A stretch of DNA of 64,000 nt from Lineus longissimus. Lineage: Eukaryota; Nemertea; Pilidiophora; Heteronemertea; Lineidae. The translations under genes and the position numbers were made by a program. Under the pieces are notes generated by a model. The model had not been told where the DNA came from. It did not search any database and saw only the letters and a program-made list of their open reading frames with translations. Location of the stretch: positions 8,573,001 through 8,637,000 of the forward strand of contig NC_088308.1 of NCBI RefSeq assembly GCF_910592395.1, given 5' to 3'. Below, in pieces: positions 1 to 11,951 of the stretch; the stretch's first letter is position 1; the number at the start of each line of letters is the position of its first letter.

Positions 1-254
1 ATTATTGTATATATCATGCCGGTTACATTGTTTATTATGCTGTAAAGGGCCGGTGGCCTATGTATCAGTTTGAATAAATTATTATATTTTGCACCAACCC
101 AAGCGGTATTGGTAACCTTTACACTGTAAAGTGAGGTTCATTCTAAATTCAGGTGTTTTAGAATACTTAACATGAACCGTGATAACCTCAGTGTGTATAG
201 GGTCTGACGTTTTAGGGTTCATATTTGTCCCTTTTAAAAAAAGAGAATTTAGAC

Positions 255-618
255 GCGGTGTAAAAGGAATGGACGTCCTGGGAATGCAGGACCCCATACA
301 ATAGCTGTATACTTTCAACGGATGTGGTAAATGGTTTTGTTTAAGGTTAGCTACATAATCTTCAACAAAGGAACTGGGTGACTCTATTCACTTCAACAAA
401 AGGACCGGACTTAGATTCCTTTTACACGTAAAAGAAATGCAAGCCCCCCCGGAATCTTAGTCCGGTCCTTTTGTTATTAAAGTGAATAGAGTCGCCGAGT
501 TCCTTTGTTGAAGATTATGTAACTAACCTTAACCAAACCATTAACCACATTCGTTGACAATACACAGCTATTGTATGGGGTCCTGCATTCCTAGGACGTC
601 CATTCCTTTTACACAGGG
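255..618. repeat. Long palindromic (foldback) repeat, copy A
   Basis: Two arms of roughly 150-170 bp are inverted about a centre near 438. The outer ends read GGTGTAAAAGGAATGG and, inverted, CCATTCCTTTTACAC. The inner arms read AAAGGACCGGACTTAGATTCC and its complement (with mismatches). The same structure sits at 11,952-12,313. It resembles a non-autonomous foldback transposon; no target duplication was clear. Confidence 0.75.
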
Positions 619-693
619 AGTTGACTTTAAGGCCATGGCTGGGTGCACAGTTAATTGCGCCCTCCAAGAAATTCATTTCATGAACCACATAAT

Positions 694-812
694 GGGTGAT
701 ATGAATAAAGACTAGCAAATGCTTTTACTCCGGTTTTGTACAGGAAGGCCTAGTGTAAATGTACATGGAGATTTAGATAAAAGCATTTCCTAGTCTTTAT
801 TCATATCACCCA
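694..812. mobile_element. MITE with 3-bp AAT target duplication
   Basis: A 119-bp element begins GGGTGATATGAATAAAG and ends with the inverted complement, giving terminal inverted repeats of about 34 bp. It is flanked by AAT at 691-693 and 813-815. The duplicated locus in copy B (near 12,390) has the uninterrupted site with one AAT, which proves an insertion. It carries no gene. Confidence 0.9.
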
Positions 813-961
813 ATGACTTTTGTCGGGTGTCCAATGAAAATTTTACTTGAATGCAACCAAACCTATTTTTTTACAGTGGCGAATGAGGGCGACGCTCTGG
901 CATTCTGCTCTTCTGCTGCCTCACATGAAGTATCTAGTTGGCTCTAGCTTTCTAGGAGCTC

Positions 962-1405
962 TCACTGTAACCAATTAGCTAAAAAAGTATTTACTTTTTT
1001 TCTCATGATTTTAGTAATTAAACCATTCGTAAACTTCAACTGACAACACCGACCCAGAAAGAAGCAAGTGTTAGTTTTGCCTTGCTTCTTAAAACTGAAC
1101 CCGGCTACTAAATCGTGATGTGAGCAGCTTATAGAGCAGTGTAGTCGTGACCTCGGGTCTAACCAGACACTTTTTTGTTGATATATAAATCCGATCTCAG
1201 CGTCATTTGATAGTGGCGCAAATATCACAGCGAAGTCCGTACTATTTATTGAGCTTATGAGGCACATAATTGCCGAGATGAAAAATAAATCAAATCTTCG
1301 CAATACTGGAAGTTCAGTTGACAATGAATCGATCATCATTTTGTTGGTGTTTTCCACTTCTAGTAGTTGAGCTGACGCAAGGACCTGCGAAACTTCAATG
1401 AGCAT
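962..1405 (-). CDS. PAN/apple-like domain reading frame, copy A
   Basis: The 147-aa frame has a hydrophobic stretch (FDLFFISAIMCLISS) that could be a signal or membrane anchor. A cysteine-bearing segment follows, with spacing C-x3-C, a GFSF motif and a later C near LGRCCQL. That pattern is like PAN/apple modules, which bind protein or sugar outside cells; this is inference from a pattern, not a firm match. It is conserved with 12,507-12,929 at the amino-acid level, which favours coding. It may be one exon of a longer gene, and no splice partners were identified. Confidence 0.4.
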   Translation of the reverse strand: MLIEVSQVLASAQLLEVENTNKMMIDSLSTELPVLRRFDLFFISAIMCLISSINSTDFAVIFAPLSNDAEIGFIYQQKSVWLDPRSRLHCSISCSHHDLVAGFSFKKQGKTNTCFFLGRCCQLKFTNGLITKIMRKKVNTFLANWLQ

Positions 1406-2332
1406 TTATAGCGAAGCTTCTAAAACCATTGGTCGATCGAATTCGAAAAGAGTTAAAATCGCCAGACTAAAGCACAAATTAATATTTTTTGGAATTATTT
1501 TGATAGTTATGTGCGCCTTGTACTTGCTGTGAGACGATATTGTCCAATCTATCTTTTTCGTCACTCTGGATCATTGATATGTTATTGATCTAAACCGAAA
1601 AACTCATTAAATTTATTTTGCTTCACCGTAGAAAATTAAAGTTTGCATGCGCAATACTCAGGTCAAAAATACGGTTGGCCTGAGTTAGGTTATTGTTTGT
1701 GCCGCTCCCATCTTGATATATCCAAATATGGTTGGAAACTCTTCCATATACTTGGTGTCCATACGGATATTTCGTTTCTTACTATTGTAAAGATGTACAA
1801 AACAGTTCTTACTATTAACGTCCTAAAAATCATTCATTGTTTTTGTTTAAATCGTATTCCTTTGCTCCTGCCAATAATCCTTTGAACCATATCTCAACAT
1901 AGCAAGAATCAGCTGTTGTCGCAATCTCGAGGCATATCATTGAGCATCAACTGTAAACGTTGCTCGAGTGTTACGAAGTTTCAGGTCCTTATCTCTCCCA
2001 TTCAATCATACGGTAAATCATGTACGCCCCTCCCAGTATAATAGATTGATGAGCACTATTTTTTTTCAATTGTCGTGACGAAAAGAGTACAAGCGACTAA
2101 TAGTAGCCTACTTCGACGACCCGCCACTGATCTTGGTGTTGATAGCTGCTATAGGGCTCCCTCAAACGTCCTAAGGTAAGAAAAACGTCGACTAACTCAA
2201 GATATTAAGGTAAGAAATACGTTCACCAACTCAGGATATGAATGAACTCAAGATCGCCGTTTATCTTGAGTTAGGATTGGGGTTAATAACTCATTGACCC
2301 TGGTAAGTATGCATCGCGTTTATCTGGAGTTA

Positions 2333-3102
2333 AGCTCTGTACACACTGACAACATTTTGGGAAACATGTTGGCCAACATGTTGTCCAGGTGCGATGTTAT
2401 CGAAAATGTTGGCAGTGTGTACAGTTCGGAAACATTCGGTAACATGTTGGCCAAATGTTGCTCAAATGTTGTCGAAATAATACAAAATCAATTTTGTTGC
2501 CGAGATGCTAATGATGTTGTCGAGTTTTATCCAATCAGAAATAGGCCACAAATCACATGATCTACCTTAAGCCATGTGATGTAGTCAAAATGGCAGCCTC
2601 AAGCAAGGAATGGTTACTGAGTGAAGTTGAACAACTTATTGCAGTATGAGAAAGTTGTGCCTGTTTATGGGATGTAACATCCAGGGAATATAAAGACAAG
2701 AACAAAAAGAAAGCTGCTATTCTAGAAATAGCTACAAAATTTGCCCCATGCTGGTGTCTCATATAAATCCATGGTCTTGTCCACACTCGTTTCTCGGCTG
2801 TTACAAAACGCGGATTTTCTCATCTTTACGTCTTCTTCGCCGTCTTTCAATCAGGATACGTAAAATTATGGCAGAGCCACCGACAATACATCTTCTTTTC
2901 TTGGAATCTTCGATTGTTTATGAATTTCCCTCAAAAATATTCCCTCAAAAATCCTCATTTCTCGGAAACATTCGACAACAAGTTGCCCAACATGTTGTCG
3001 AATGTTGTCATGTGTATACAGGGCAAAATTTTCGATAACATCGCACCTGGACAACATGTTGGCCAACATGTTTCCCAAAATGTTGTCAGTGTGTACAGAG
3101 CT
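2333..3102. mobile_element. PIF/Harbinger-type element, 75-bp perfect TIRs
   Basis: The 770-bp element starts AGCTCTGTACACACTGACAA. Positions 2333-2407 and 3028-3102 are perfect inverted repeats (75 bp), and TTA flanks both ends (2330-2332, 3103-3105), the usual Harbinger target. On the plus strand, 2591-2740 encodes a broken frame starting MAASSKEWLLSEVEQLI, like the MADF/SANT-type accessory protein of Harbinger elements, with an internal stop. Near 2,750-2,875 lies a decayed bit similar to the transposase start also seen at 34,164-34,420. Copy B lacks the insertion. Confidence 0.9.
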
Positions 3103-3271
3103 TTAGGATTGGGGGTAATAACTCAATGATCCTGGTAACGAAGAAGCATGTTGTCTTGATACTTATAAAAATTCTACCACAACTATATAAATGAAATAAG
3201 GGCTGCATTTTAGTCACATTTTACTCCATTTTCGACGAGCATACACGAACTTCCATACGTCTGTATACCGG

Positions 3272-3433
3272 TGTAGAAGTTTAAAATGTCCTAGGATAAA
3301 ATGTCCGGGAACAAAGGATTCTATTATGCGCTTCAATCTCTGAGCTATTGACGGTCAGGGTCTCTATAGAACCATATTGCAGAATACAATAGGGCCGGAC
3401 ACTTTTTCCAGGGGGACACTTTTTACTTTTACA
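3272..3433. mobile_element. Small TIR element, CCGG target duplication
   Basis: The 162-bp element begins TGTAGAAGTTTAAAATGTCC and ends with an inverted, diverged equivalent (GGACACTTTTTACTTTTACA). CCGG lies at 3268-3271 and 3434-3437. The matching place in copy B (near 15,042) has a single ACCGGCAATA with no insertion. No coding capacity. Confidence 0.8.
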
Positions 3434-3543
3434 CCGGCAATATGGTTCACTTGATTAGATAAGAAACTGCACGAGTGGCTGATCCGAGTCACCAGATCGC
3501 ACGAGATGATTTTCTCTGGCCTGAAAGCTCTGTTTGTCTGTCT

Positions 3544-3801
3544 CTATGTCTGTCTTTTACATGGACTAAATGCACTTTGGGTATAATGATAAATCTTGAC
3601 ATCACCATTTTTACGGTTTTCAATCGATACGCCGGAGACTAACGTGAATCTGTGCCTTTGCAGTTTCGATGAGATCACTTCATCCTCAGGACATCTGTAT
3701 GTGTTGATCTGACGGTCGATATCCTGACGACCTCGTCGTATCTCGCAACTTCGAACTGCAACATTGACGCCGTACATGAATATTTGTTCTTGTTTTAACA
3801 C
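3544..3801 (-). other. Possible conserved exon of unknown function
   Basis: This 85-aa frame contains RCPEDEVISSKLQRHRF and SIENRKNGDVKIYHYTQ. It is preserved in sense in copy B (around 15,160-15,395, where one change breaks the upstream part). Conservation between old duplicates is the only support, and no domain was recognised. Confidence 0.2.
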
Positions 3802-4970
3802 TGAATGCTACAGCCTTTCAATCGTTGCAATGGAGTATCAAAGTGTTTTGTTTAGCAGATTGCACACATACAATTTAACTGAATGGCACACATAAAGATC
3901 AATATGTGCAATATTTATTGTCGTGAACACAAATAGATTTCATGAAATGTATAAAATGGAGGGGTTTTCATGAGAGTGCATGATATATTGATTTTCGTTT
4001 AATCGATATAACCATGATCGATCTTCGAATATCGCAATAGAAAGTGTAACAGTGATCTGGCTGTGAACAAAACTCTTGTCCAAGATTGCAAACGATTTAT
4101 CCAAGACTTTCACTAAAAGCGCATTTTTGTCTTGGATGAATGACTGACAAAGTACTTTCATGTTTTGGAGAATGAAAGTGCAATGAAACACGTGACAAAA
4201 TTCGACTTTGATCACTACGCACATCTCAAGAAAGATAGTTATAAGTATATACACGATTACAAAACCAGTTCTCATCATAAACCATTGAAAAAAGTGCATA
4301 CCGTTCTATATCCGAATTCAATTTCTTTCGCCGAGGTCTATTTCCATACCGGTGGCAGTTGGGGATTTCCACTGAATAAGTTCCTACCTTGGTTGTTCGA
4401 TGGGGACCAACTACCTTAAAGGACCACTTATTTACCTTACCGGTAGAAGGCAAGCGTAGAGTATGTTTCCCCATTACAACCCGTTAACTTCTAGTGTCGA
4501 CTGACTATCATTTTATAGCTGTGATTTATCAGGTAGTTGGCACAAGCGGGAGGCAGATTTTGGATTCAAGACGCTGGAAGCGAGATATTGCATTAGTGGA
4601 TGGCACCACCTCGTTTTTATCAATTTTACCCCCGGTCAAAAGTCCCATTTACACGGTGTGAATAGAGGAATAGTTTGGTTACCTCATCAACCGCTAACTT
4701 TAAACGAAGAATCAACCAAAGTTGCTTACAAGTTCATAGTTTTGACTTAAATAACTTGCATTGTAACAGGAAACAACCACCCCTGGAATGAAAAAGATAC
4801 GTTGAAACAAAATTGAAATATTCCTTTTCAATCCATCGTTTGTAAAGACCAAATTGCCATATTATGGGGTCAAAGGTGGCCCGCAGAAGCCACATCGAAA
4901 TGACAGAACGGGCCGAACGCGATATCTTCAGAGATCAGTGACGTATCAAACCATATCGAAGCCGGTTTAG

Positions 4971-5873
4971 CTAACCCGCCTCGTGTAAATACGATTTCAT
5001 TCCACTACACGACACTAGAGATGTCAGGTCTGGTAACCATATCATCTCTCGAACTACCAAACTCTCTTCGTAATTGCTCCTCCTTGTAAGCACAAGTAAG
5101 TATACAAATAACATTGCTAACAATAATATCATCAGTACTGGTAATGTGAAGAGTGTAATAATGACTTCTCCTTTGTTTCTCATACTGATAATGTGAATGG
5201 CGAAATAAGGGTTTTTCCATTTCTTTTGATCAGTATTGAGCACTTTCAACTCTGTTCTGTTTTGCATCAAATGGTCAAATGTAATTATTTTGTCATGACT
5301 GGTTTATCACAACGATGTTGTAACGTCCGAATACCAAAAGCTTTCTCCTATTTCGCCGAATGTGGTACATTACAATTGCTTCTTTTGCATTGTCTTTGAC
5401 AGTAATTTCATTTAAACAAAGCAACTCGTCGTCATTTTGTGGCAATTCTAGAAAATACGAGCCAGTGTCACACATTTACGATGCGACACTTTTTCGATCT
5501 GCTTTCGAATACCACCAAATTTAAACTAACCGTACCCCACATGTCCTGTGATGAACAGCAGTTTCCTCTCATGATAATAACTTCTTCTGCGGAGAATATA
5601 GATCACACTTCGTCTATGTATCATTTCTACTGCGTAAAGATTTGAAAATTATTCACCAAAACAGGCCACGAAGCCGTTGAAGACACCTTTCCCGGGCGAT
5701 GACATCAAGAAACGTGATGAAAGGGAAAATGATTTATATTGATGATTCATCTGTCGCTTTCCCTTGAAATAGTATCCATTGAATAGATAGTTGATGATCG
5801 AGTAGATTGGAAACGTCCAACTAAGATTGAACAAGATTATGTGGTCAGTGTTATAAACCAGCAATTCATTCAA
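4971..5873 (-). pseudogene. Degenerate member of unrecognised paralogous family
   Basis: Broken frames on the minus strand match the 365-aa frame at 10,379-11,476. Shared pieces include MNELLVYNTDHIILFNLSW, KGVFNGFVACFGE, LPQNDDELLCLNEITVK and ITSTDDIIV. The frame is interrupted several times, so this copy cannot encode the whole protein. It lies just beside the orphan receptor exon of copy A. Further decayed matches occur at 7,930-8,170 and 16,700-16,940. Confidence 0.65.
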
Positions 5874-6048
5874 ACCTGTTTCAGCATATTTTATTAATTT
5901 AATACATGAACATCCATGGTATTGATTGAAAGAGTGTATACGGCTTCCCTAAATAGGAGTATAAACCTCGTGTTGGCTGACAGTATTTGAAGGTTTTAGT
6001 CACAATACCCCACGAGTTTTGCTAACGAGAACCGGCACCCAAACTTCC

Positions 6049-6464
6049 TTAAGGACATAATATCAGCACAAAGCAAACAGACGTTATGATGAACATCAAA
6101 ATAACAAAGAAGTACATCAGGAACGTGTCGATAATACGTGCAGCGACTGTCCATTCTAAACATCTTTGGTCATCTGTTCTAAATTGGTCTTCCTTCACGT
6201 ATGGCAGAGGCCGATTCGTAATGTTAGTCTCTTTATTACCTTTGCGAGACCTGTCCATTGGCGATACCGATGTAGCTGTAGGAGAGGACGTGAAATTACG
6301 TGGAATGACCGCCGTGTTCCTAGTGATCTTTGCAAGGTCGCGGATTATCCTCTTGACCATTGGGGATATTTCTCTATCTGCGGGCGTGTAGAACACTTTC
6401 AGAACCAGCACGATCAGGACGATCGAGGCGGCAGACATAGCGGTCAGTGCCGTCAAATAGATAA
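6049..6464 (-). CDS. Cys-loop receptor last exon (M3-M4), orphan or alternative, copy A
   Basis: The exon starts after a CAG acceptor at 6465-6467 and runs to a TAA at 6049. It encodes M3 (MSAASIVLIVLVLKVFY), a loop of about 85 residues, and M4 (IIDTFLMYFFVILMF). Its length of 416 nt and its phase are identical to the last exon of the plus-strand receptor gene at 45,947-46,362. No other receptor exons lie between here and copy B. Joined to exons 1-5 of the gene ending near 18,505, the frame and total length (436 codons) would fit. It is therefore either an orphan left by the duplication or a distal alternative last exon. Confidence 0.7.
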
Positions 6465-7288
6465 CTGGAATTGAGAAAAAACATGTGATATATCAAGGGA
6501 GATTGGTCGTGTCAGTGGCTAAGCGGTCATAGAGCACTAGGATAATCATCAGGAGGCCGTTCGGCTCTCTGTTTGCTTTGGTGACCTTTAATAGCACGGC
6601 ACGTAACGCTATTAAAATTGGTTCAACTTTCGAACGAAATGTAGAACACTGTCAGGTTCCTCACATGCGCTGCCTATCCAAGTAGCATAATCAGGCCGGG
6701 GCAAAGTCTTTGTGAGAATGCCCCCATGCTTGATTTAAAACAAAATGAACGGCAAGGGTTGCTGGATAGGCCACGATACAGTATGTCACAAAGAAATCGA
6801 ACCCATGAACAACAAGCAATACATCACCGCACCCAAGCACTACATCCACTCAAACATGTCAAAAAAGAGTCGAACCGTTCACCCACTGCACCATACCCTA
6901 TATATACTTCCGAAAGAGGAGTACCTCGGTAGTTTTATCATTTCTCTGCAAGGTTCGCCACTCACGCATATTGATACTCTGAACTACATCCTAAACGAAG
7001 CTAGGCCATGAGAAGGGGGCCCCCTGTTCGTCAGCAGCAAAATGACATAATGCTTTTCAGTCATTGATCGGAGATTCTTGGACGCTGGTGATTGATCACA
7101 GTTGTTTGCCAGAAATCATCTTAAACTCTAATCATAAGGTTATTCCTTTTTCCTCGCACAAGCGTGAAAAGCTTTGATGTTCTGCAAAACAGATGAGGCC
7201 TCTGTCGGGGACTTCAGGTAACTTAATCTGTCCAACTTGGCTCTTAGCCACAGCCTCTCTTAAATCAATACAATGAGCACTGTCATAT

Positions 7289-7443
7289 GACAAATCCCAC
7301 TAGCCAGATGACCGATTGACCTAGCCGGTTTCATGATCCGCAACCCATTTAGTAGTATTCCAAGTGCATTGGTCACGTGTGACCAAATTGACAAATCCCA
7401 CTGGTCAGATGACCGATTGACCTAGCCGGTTTCATGATCCGCT
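7289..7443. repeat. Direct repeat pair, 54 bp
   Basis: Positions 7289-7342 and 7390-7443 share GACCGATTGACCTAGCCGG with only a few differences over 54 bp, 101 bp apart. The function is unknown. Confidence 0.8.
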
Positions 7444-8397
7444 TACTAAACAAGTACATTTGTATTCAATTCACTATACAAATTGGTTGATTAGTCACAT
7501 ATGATATTGGTCCTGGCCGAACTAAGTTGGTCAACCTGACCAACTTACGTTGTGGCACCTTACTGTGAGATAGGACCTTCAATACCTCACTATAATCTTT
7601 TAAGAAATTTCGACCAGATGGATCTACCTATAATTTGAATCATACGTGCCGATACATTTTAGCCGAAATCAGTCTGCTACCAAATTCTAGTTTCACCATT
7701 GTTACACATTTGGTGTCTTATCTAGTAGCAGATAGTTGACCAAATTCCTACCATAGCGACATTATAATCATGAATTGAGAAATGTTTTTTCTTTTTTCGA
7801 AAAAAATCATCATTAAGAGGATAATTTAAAAACTTACAAAACATCAATTGAGATTATTACTGACAGGTAGGATCGTTAAGAGAACCGTGAGAAAAGCTCA
7901 AGAGATTATTAGGTTTGTCACGCGTGAATTATATTGAAACCTAATGATCATACCTCTAAGCTATCTCTAAGCGCACATCACCATCAGTATGTCCCCGTGG
8001 TCTATGAATTAAAAATGGTTTTCGCCAACGCTATTTATTTGTCACTGATGGTCCATTACTCCCAGCCACTAAAAAACAAACAAGGCAATAATCTACCAAC
8101 GGATATTTCTTTATCGTGCCAAATGTTGTGGAATTGCAGTATCAAAATACTACATGAAATCACTTTCATCTGAAGCTCATCCAGCTACATATAAAGAGCA
8201 GACTTATGCTGCCCAGCTCAGTATCCAGAGCATAACACAAAACTTGAGATTTCAGCTCTGGTCGCCATATCATCCTATTTTTCATGCATGTTAGTTTAAC
8301 GTTTAATAAATATAGATATAACAGCTAATGTTGTCTTCCTCAGGCGATAAATTGACATTAAGCTTCTGCCATTCCACTCGGTGACACGATTAATACC

Positions 8398-9111
8398 CTA
8401 AACTGGAGATGTCAGCTCTGGTAGCCATATCATCCCTCGAACTACCAAACTCTCTTTGTAATTGCTCCGCCTTGTAAACAGAAGTATACATTTCACTTTC
8501 CTAACAATAATATCATCAGTACTGGTAATGTGAAGAGTGAAATCATGACTTGTCCTTGGTTTCTGCTCTGTATTGAGCACTTTCAACTCTGTTCCGTTTT
8601 GCATCAAATGGTCAAATGTGTTTACTTTGTCATGACTGTATTTTATTATAACGATGTTGTAACGTCCGAATACCAGAAGCTTCTTCCTATTTCGCCGCAT
8701 GTGGTACATCACAAATGCTTCTTTTGCAGTGCCCTTGACTGTTATTTCATTTAAACAAAGCAACTCGTCATCTTTTCGTGGCAATTCTAAGGTATATGAG
8801 CCAGCGTCATGCCCATTATTAACATTTACGATGCGGATCGTTTTTGATCTTGATTTAAATACCGCTAAATTTCCCCGAAGAAATTTAACCTTATCGTTTG
8901 CAAAATGTCCTGTGATGAACAGCAGCTTCCTCTCATGATAAAAACGTCTTCTACGGAAAATATAGACCACACTTCTTCTATGTCTCATTTCTACTATGTA
9001 CAAATTTGAAAATTCATCAAAACAGGTCACGAAGCCGTTGAAGACACCTTTCCCGGGCGATGGCATCCAGAAACGCGATGAAAGGGAAAATGATTTGTAT
9101 TGATTATTCAT
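8398..9111 (-). CDS. Unrecognised paralogous family protein (237 aa, possibly truncated)
   Basis: It is very close to residues 64-290 of the 10,379-11,476 frame (shared SLSSRFWM, SPGKGVFNGF, RSVVYIFRRRR, LPRKDDELLCLNEITVKG, LLVFGRYNIVIIK, STDDIIV). It stops early after LPELTSPV, where the longer copy continues. Upstream (9,112-9,235) the homology continues out of frame, so the N-terminus is also damaged or in another exon. No known family was recognised. It may be a pseudogene. Confidence 0.5.
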   Translation of the reverse strand: MNNQYKSFSLSSRFWMPSPGKGVFNGFVTCFDEFSNLYIVEMRHRRSVVYIFRRRRFYHERKLLFITGHFANDKVKFLRGNLAVFKSRSKTIRIVNVNNGHDAGSYTLELPRKDDELLCLNEITVKGTAKEAFVMYHMRRNRKKLLVFGRYNIVIIKYSHDKVNTFDHLMQNGTELKVLNTEQKPRTSHDFTLHITSTDDIIVRKVKCILLFTRRSNYKESLVVRGMIWLPELTSPV

Positions 9112-9328
9112 CTGTCGCTTTCCCTCGAAACAGTATCCATTGAAGATATAATAAATGATCGAGTATATTGGAAATGTCCACTAAGATTGAACAAGATTAT
9201 GAGGTCAGTGTAATAAAACAGCAATTTATTCTAACCTGTTTCAACACATTTCATCAGTACATGGTATCAATTTTTCTACAAATTTTCCAATATAGAATAA
9301 TTACATTTGGCCTGAAAAGGAATTAGAG

Positions 9329-9447
9329 GTATTGGTTGTCTCACCAAAACCGCGAGGGTGGAGTTAAAATGTAGACCAAAACCGAGGTGTAGCCGAGGAC
9401 TTTGCAAGCATTTCAACCGGCGCGGATTTGGTGAGACAATCAATACC
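9329..9447. repeat. TIR repeat, first copy
   Basis: GGTATTGGTTGTCTCACCAA at 9329 is inverted at 9427-9447 (one mismatch). The interior contains CCGCGAGGGTGGAG. The same unit occurs at 11,570-11,694, downstream of the other family member, so it travels with the duplicated unit; a fragment lies at 9,707-9,735. Confidence 0.7.
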
Positions 9448-10378
9448 GACAGATAGGCATCAATTTCTATTCTACAACATCTCAAATTAAATAGCGAATA
9501 ATGTGGTTTTAAATGCTTCTAGGATGCTTCCATATTTTGCACCAACCCAAGTGGTATTGGTAACATTTACACTGTAAAGTGCGGTTCATTCAATTTATTC
9601 TCACCTGTTTCAAGCCATTTTATCAATACATGGTATCAATTTTCTACACATTTTCCATCATAGAATAATCACACTTTGCCTTGAAAAGAATTGATACCAA
9701 ACTGGAGGTATTGTTTCTCTCACCAAAACCGCGAGGGTGGTCAACTTGACCAACCTATATTGCAGTATCTTACTGTGACGTCATAGGACCTTCACTTTAA
9801 GAAATTGTGATCAGATGGATCTACACGTATTTTCAATTATACATGTCGATACATTTTACCTGACATCAGTGATAATACGCAATTCTTGTTTCACTATTGT
9901 CATACAACGTTGGTAGTGGGGACCAATTTAGGTCTAGTAGCGAATATTTGAGCTTGAGACAATTCCTATACCACAGCCACATTATGATGGTGATTTGAGA
10001 AAAGGTTTTTCTTGATTAAAAAGAGAATAATTCAAAAACTTGCAATACGTCAGTTAAGATTATTACTGACAGGTAGGCATGAGGAGAGAACCGTGAGAAA
10101 AGCTTAAGAAATTATTAGGTTTAGACATAATTTCATATGAAATATTACAAATATCTATCATGTATTTTGTATTGATATTCTCATCTTGATTAATGTTTCT
10201 GCTAAGTTTCCGCACATTCAGCTAAATCGGCATGCCCAATTTATTGAGGTTAATATTTGATTAAAAAATCAGGCCTAATTGGTTGGTCTCATTTGCATTA
10301 ATTTGTCATTGCACGGATGTAATGCTCTCCATCCATGTTCATGGAAATTGATTGGCTGTGAAATGAAGCAGAGCAATG

Positions 10379-11476
10379 TCACCGTAACCCACTCGGTCTA
10401 TGAAGTTTAAAGGGTTTTAGTCCGTGCGTCTCATATGTCACAAATGTTCCAAGACGTCCACTGGCAATCAACGCCAAGCCATCTTGAACTTTGCTCAGAA
10501 CACTAACCGATATTTCCTCATCGTGCCAAATGTTATGTAATCGTGGTATTCCAACAGATATAACCACTAATGTTGTCTTCCTCAGGCGACAAATTGACAA
10601 GAGGCTTCTGCCATTCCACTCGATGTCACGATTAATACCCCAAACTGGAGATGTCAGCTCTGGTAGCCATATCATCCCTCGAACTACCAAACTCTCTTTG
10701 TAATTGCTCCTCCTTGTAAACAGAAGTATACATTTCACATTCCTAACAATAATATCATCAGTACTGGTAATGTGAAGAGTGAAATAATGACTTGTCCTTG
10801 ATTTCTGATCTGTATTGAACACTTTCAACTCTGTTCCGTTTTGCATCAAATGGTCAAATGTATTTACTCTGTCATGACTTTGTTTTATTATAACGATGTT
10901 GTAACGTCCGAATACCAGAAGCTTCTTCCTATTTCGCCGTATGTGGTACATCACAAATGCTTCTTTTGCAGTGCCCTTGACTGTTATTTCATTTAAACAA
11001 AGCAGCTCGTCATCTTTTCGTGGCAATTCTAAGGTATATGAGCCAGCGTTATGCCCATTTTTAGCATTTATGATGCGGCTCTTTTTCGATCTTAATTTAA
11101 ATACCGCTAAATTTCCAAGAAGGAATTTAACCTTATCGTGTGCAAAATGTCCTGTGATGAACAGCAGCTTCCTCTTATGATAATAACGTCTTCTACGGAA
11201 AATATAGACCACACTTCTTCGATGTCTCATTTCTACCACGTAAAAATTTGAAAATTCATCAAAACAGGCCTCGAAGCCGTTGAAGACACCTTTCCCGGGA
11301 GATGACATCCAGAAACGCGATGAAAGGGAAAACGTTTCGTATTGATGATTCATCTGACGCTTTCCCTTGAAACAGTATCCATTGAAGAGATAATAAATGA
11401 TCGAGTATATTGGAAACGTCCAACTAAGATTTAACAAGATTATGAGGTCAGTGTAATAAGCCAGCAATTCATTCAA
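10379..11476 (-). CDS. Unrecognised paralogous family protein (365 aa)
   Basis: This is the longest intact member of a local family with at least three copies (also 8,398-9,111 and the broken 4,971-5,873). It has a hydrophobic N-terminus (about residues 10-35), then a basic, strand-rich region. GSYTLELPRKDDELLCL and TLHITSTDDIIVRNVKCIL look loosely like the last strands of immunoglobulin folds, but the key cysteine/tryptophan pattern is not clear. I infer a secreted or membrane protein with low confidence. Amino-acid-level conservation across copies supports coding. Its single frame of 365 codons is notable in a region where other genes are split by introns. Confidence 0.55.
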   Translation of the reverse strand: MNELLAYYTDLIILLNLSWTFPIYSIIYYLFNGYCFKGKRQMNHQYETFSLSSRFWMSSPGKGVFNGFEACFDEFSNFYVVEMRHRRSVVYIFRRRRYYHKRKLLFITGHFAHDKVKFLLGNLAVFKLRSKKSRIINAKNGHNAGSYTLELPRKDDELLCLNEITVKGTAKEAFVMYHIRRNRKKLLVFGRYNIVIIKQSHDRVNTFDHLMQNGTELKVFNTDQKSRTSHYFTLHITSTDDIIVRNVKCILLFTRRSNYKESLVVRGMIWLPELTSPVWGINRDIEWNGRSLLSICRLRKTTLVVISVGIPRLHNIWHDEEISVSVLSKVQDGLALIASGRLGTFVTYETHGLKPFKLHRPSGLR

Positions 11477-11569
11477 ACCTGTTTTAACACATTTTATCAG
11501 TACATGGTGTCAATTTTCTACAAATTTTTCATAAAAAAATAATTACATTTGGCCTTAAAAGGAATTGGA

Positions 11570-11694
11570 GGTATTGGTTGTCTCACCAAAACCGCGAGGG
11601 TGGAGTTAAAATGTAGACTAAAACCGAGGTGTAGCCGAGGATTTTGCAAGCATTTTTACTCAACCGGCGCGGATTTGGTGAGACAATCAATACC
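11570..11694. repeat. TIR repeat, second copy
   Basis: Near-identical to 9329-9447, with inverted ends at 11,570-11,590 and 11,674-11,694. Confidence 0.7.
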
Positions 11695-11951
11695 GACAGA
11701 AAGGCATCAATTTCTATTCTCAAACATCTCAAATTAAATAGCGCATAATTTGGTTTTAGATGCTTCTTGAATGCTTCCATATTTTGCACCAACCCAATTC
11801 GTATTAGTAACCTTTGCACTGTAAAGTGCGGTTCATTCTAAATTCAGGTGTTTTAGAATACTTAGCATGAACCGTGATAACCTCTATAGTCTGTATAGGG
11901 TCTGACGTTTTAGGGTTCATATTTGCCCCTTTTAAAAAAAGTGAATTTAGA

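Larger units (their letters stand above)
84..6758. repeat. Segmental duplication, copy A
   Basis: This block matches 11,779-18,126 in the same order and orientation: promoter-less PAN-like frame, minisatellite remnant, unknown-family remnant, and receptor last exon with its upstream intron. Matching stretches include 84-260 with 11,779-11,955, 962-1405 with 12,507-12,929, 3,480-4,960 with 15,080-16,590, and 6,049-6,758 with 17,460-18,126. Copy A has three insertions absent from copy B (694-812, 2333-3102, 3272-3433). Its exact ends are approximate because similarity fades. Confidence 0.85.

Noticed and set aside
1643-1885. 80-aa frame present in both duplication copies
   Set aside because: The frame is shared because the DNA is duplicated; in copy B a MITE interrupts it, and there is no recognisable protein feature.
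3940-4299. 119-aa hydrophobic frame on the minus strand
   Set aside because: It is not kept as one frame in copy B (15,660-15,982), has no domain, and sits in AT-rich sequence.
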